Assembly: GCA_030526175.1 (NCBI GenBank)
Contig: JAUNDJ010000001.1
Coordinates: 1-33,364, forward strand
DNA length: 33,364 nucleotides
Direction: 5' to 3'
Source of the DNA: Bacillota bacterium
GTDB lineage: Bacteria; Bacillota_I; Bacilli_A; Erysipelotrichales; Erysipelotrichaceae
The notes under the pieces are model-generated. The model was not told the DNA's origin. It saw only the letters and a program-made list of their open reading frames with translations, and did no database searches. Position numbers and translations under genes: made by a program. Positions 31,732 to 33,364 of this stretch are shown in pieces. Position 1 is the first letter of the stretch; each line of letters opens with the position of its first letter.

Positions 31732-33364
31732 CGCAAGAAAAGGTTCGCAAGAATATTTAATTGATTGGTGTGATTACGTTATTAACGATCTTGTAAAAGA
31801 AAAAACTTCGCTATTTAAAGCGTACAATTATTTCAACGGTGTTCGAGATCACTATCAATACGAACATCTTGAAAAGAATGAAGGAGTTGGAAATCCAACA
31901 TCTGTAAGTTTCACACCACTTACTAGAAAACATATAGAGGCTTTAGTTGGAGAATATCTTACAACTAAACCAAAACCAAAAGTTGCTTGCAAAGACGAGC
32001 AAACTCTTACTAATATCTTTAGAGATAAATAGTTGGAAATTAGCAAGCAATTAAAAGATTATGTATCTAAATTTGCCGAAAACGCCATTTATTCCGCCAT
32101 TGCTGGAACTCCTCAGCAGGATCAAAAAACTGTCGATTAGGAAATTGACAGAGAAATAAAACGAATTTAGGATTCGGTAAATAGAAACTTTTTATCCAAT
32201 TATGAAATTGCGGCTCAAGACATTATTCAATATGTAATTCAAAATAGACAAATGGATTTCATGAATAAAGTTGAGCAACTATTTCTTGATTTATTAATTT
32301 CCGGGCAAGCGTACTTTAAAGTAATTCCATCTCCATCTAGAGATAATTTTAGAATTGAAGTTTGTGATCCATTAAATACTTGGATTGATAAAGATCCGAA
32401 AAGCAGATATATGAAACACGCATATAAATCTGTTGTTAGAAAGTGGATGACTTGCGAGGAAATTGAAATTAAATATGGAAATTTGCTTTCTGAAGAAGAT
32501 CTTAAAGACATCAGAGATGGAAATCATTATAGATCGGAAGAGGGCAATTATGCATTGATTACTGGTCAATCTGCCAGATGTGGAGGAGTTGGAAGCGTTG
32601 GTGCAGGAATTTGGGCTGATACCGGAGTTCATCCTTATGATAATGAACCAGATTATAAATGGGATTTGATTCCTGTTTATGAAGTAGAATGGATCGATAG
32701 TGCTTTTAGAGATAAAAAATATATCGGATACTGCTATCATGTTACTCGAATCGGTGAAGATATTTATATCATGGATGATACCGATGTACTTCTTCCACGA
32801 CAGGCCGATGCTCCTAATGAACCTCGATTAAGTGTTAACGGTATTTGGTATACTAATGGACACGGAGCTCCTTATTCTCTTATGCTTGCTACCGCAGATC
32901 TTCAAGATAATTATGATTTGCTCAATTATAAGCTTGACAATCTAATTGCATTGAGTGGTACAGCTGGTGCAATTGTAGACTTAGCTGTACTTCCAGAAGT
33001 TCTAGGTGACGATATGGAAGAACGTATTATCAAGTATCAAGCATATCGTAAGGCAGGTCTGTCCATCATGGATAGCTCTCAAGACGGACAGCAAAACATT
33101 AATACCATTTATAATGGATTTAATGATACTCAAGGTCTTTAGGCGATTCAATATATTCAGTTAGCAATTCAACATATTGAAGATACCGTCAGCTCTATCA
33201 CAGGCGTATTTAGAGAGAGACTCGGTGGAATCCAGCAGAGAGATGCTGTAGCTAATGTTGAAGCAGGCATGCAGTAGTCTTATATTATTACTAAACGCTA
33301 TTATAATGCAATGGATACTTTAGTACAAGAACTTCTGACAGATTGCATTGATATGGCTAAGACT
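31718..33364 (+). CDS. Portal protein, 3' end cut by window edge
   Basis: ATG 31718 opens a frame with TAGs at 32030, 32138, 32168, 33140 and 33275 and no stop to the window end (549 codons). The sequence shows portal features: an N-terminal helical segment (SLFKAYNYFNGVRDHYQYEH), a clip/stem-like part (FLDLLISGQAYFKVIPSPSR), and late segments LMLATADLQDNYDLLNYKLD and TGVFRERLGGIQQRDAVANV, typical of crAss-like portals. The dodecameric portal is the DNA gate at the capsid vertex and docks the terminase. TAG 33275 falls in a MQ-x-SY context where Gln is plausible. Confidence 0.88.

Noticed and set aside
6325..33364. TAA also reassigned throughout the late region
   Set aside because: Most late genes end in TAA with the next gene starting within a few bases, sometimes with tandem stops (12101, 25904), so TAA must normally terminate; the two in-frame TAAs are treated as exceptions.

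Overview
The window looks like part of a crAss-like (Crassvirales-type) tailed phage genome infecting a Bacteroidota host. The evidence is a large terminase followed by a portal gene, a PD-(D/E)XK nuclease and a winged-helix initiator-like gene at the point where transcription diverges. Several start regions carry a Bacteroidota-type TAnnTTTG promoter box, and amber (TAG) codons run in frame through most large genes of the right-hand part together with a phage tRNA of anticodon CUA. Read with TAG as glutamine (genetic code 15), fragmented frames fuse into full-length proteins: terminase with 9 TAGs, portal with at least 5, PhoH with 2. The glutamine reading is established for related phages and is inferred here.

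Layout. Positions 1-5990 are a leftward (minus-strand) region of short genes of unknown function with no internal TAG. They are interleaved with unusually large, stem-rich non-coding tracts: RNA A (about 938-1785, with its own candidate promoter and a clear terminator), a small terminated RNA (3459-3607) and RNA B (about 5185-5990). Positions 5991-6324 form an AT-rich divergent control region ending in 21-bp direct repeats that abut the initiator-like gene at 6325.

From 6325 to the right end almost everything is on the plus strand and AT-rich. It holds structural or cargo proteins (7119-8530), a DUF192 + cysteine-peptidase-like + glucosaminidase-like fusion (8540-10738), small genes, a convergent PhoH ATPase (13237-13947) and the PD-(D/E)XK nuclease. 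Next come the CUA suppressor tRNA, an L,D-transpeptidase-like protein, a lipoprotein metallopeptidase, a fibre-like protein, and a polysaccharide-lyase-like plus SGNH-like pair probably aimed at host surface glycans. Then follow five clustered tRNAs (Ser, Glu, Ala, Asn, Asp), a lysis cassette (small membrane protein, amidase endolysin, second membrane protein), a GroEL/GroES pair, a large cargo-like protein, a possible small terminase, the large terminase and the truncated portal.

How it fits together: the early leftward genes are readable with the standard code, whereas late morphogenesis and lysis genes need the phage suppressor tRNA. This fits the idea that recoding gates late expression. 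Two late genes additionally carry an in-frame TAA. The least explained parts are the large structured RNAs with tRNA-like modules, which are the best candidates for undescribed biology. No similarity search or folding program was run; family calls rest on motifs read by eye.
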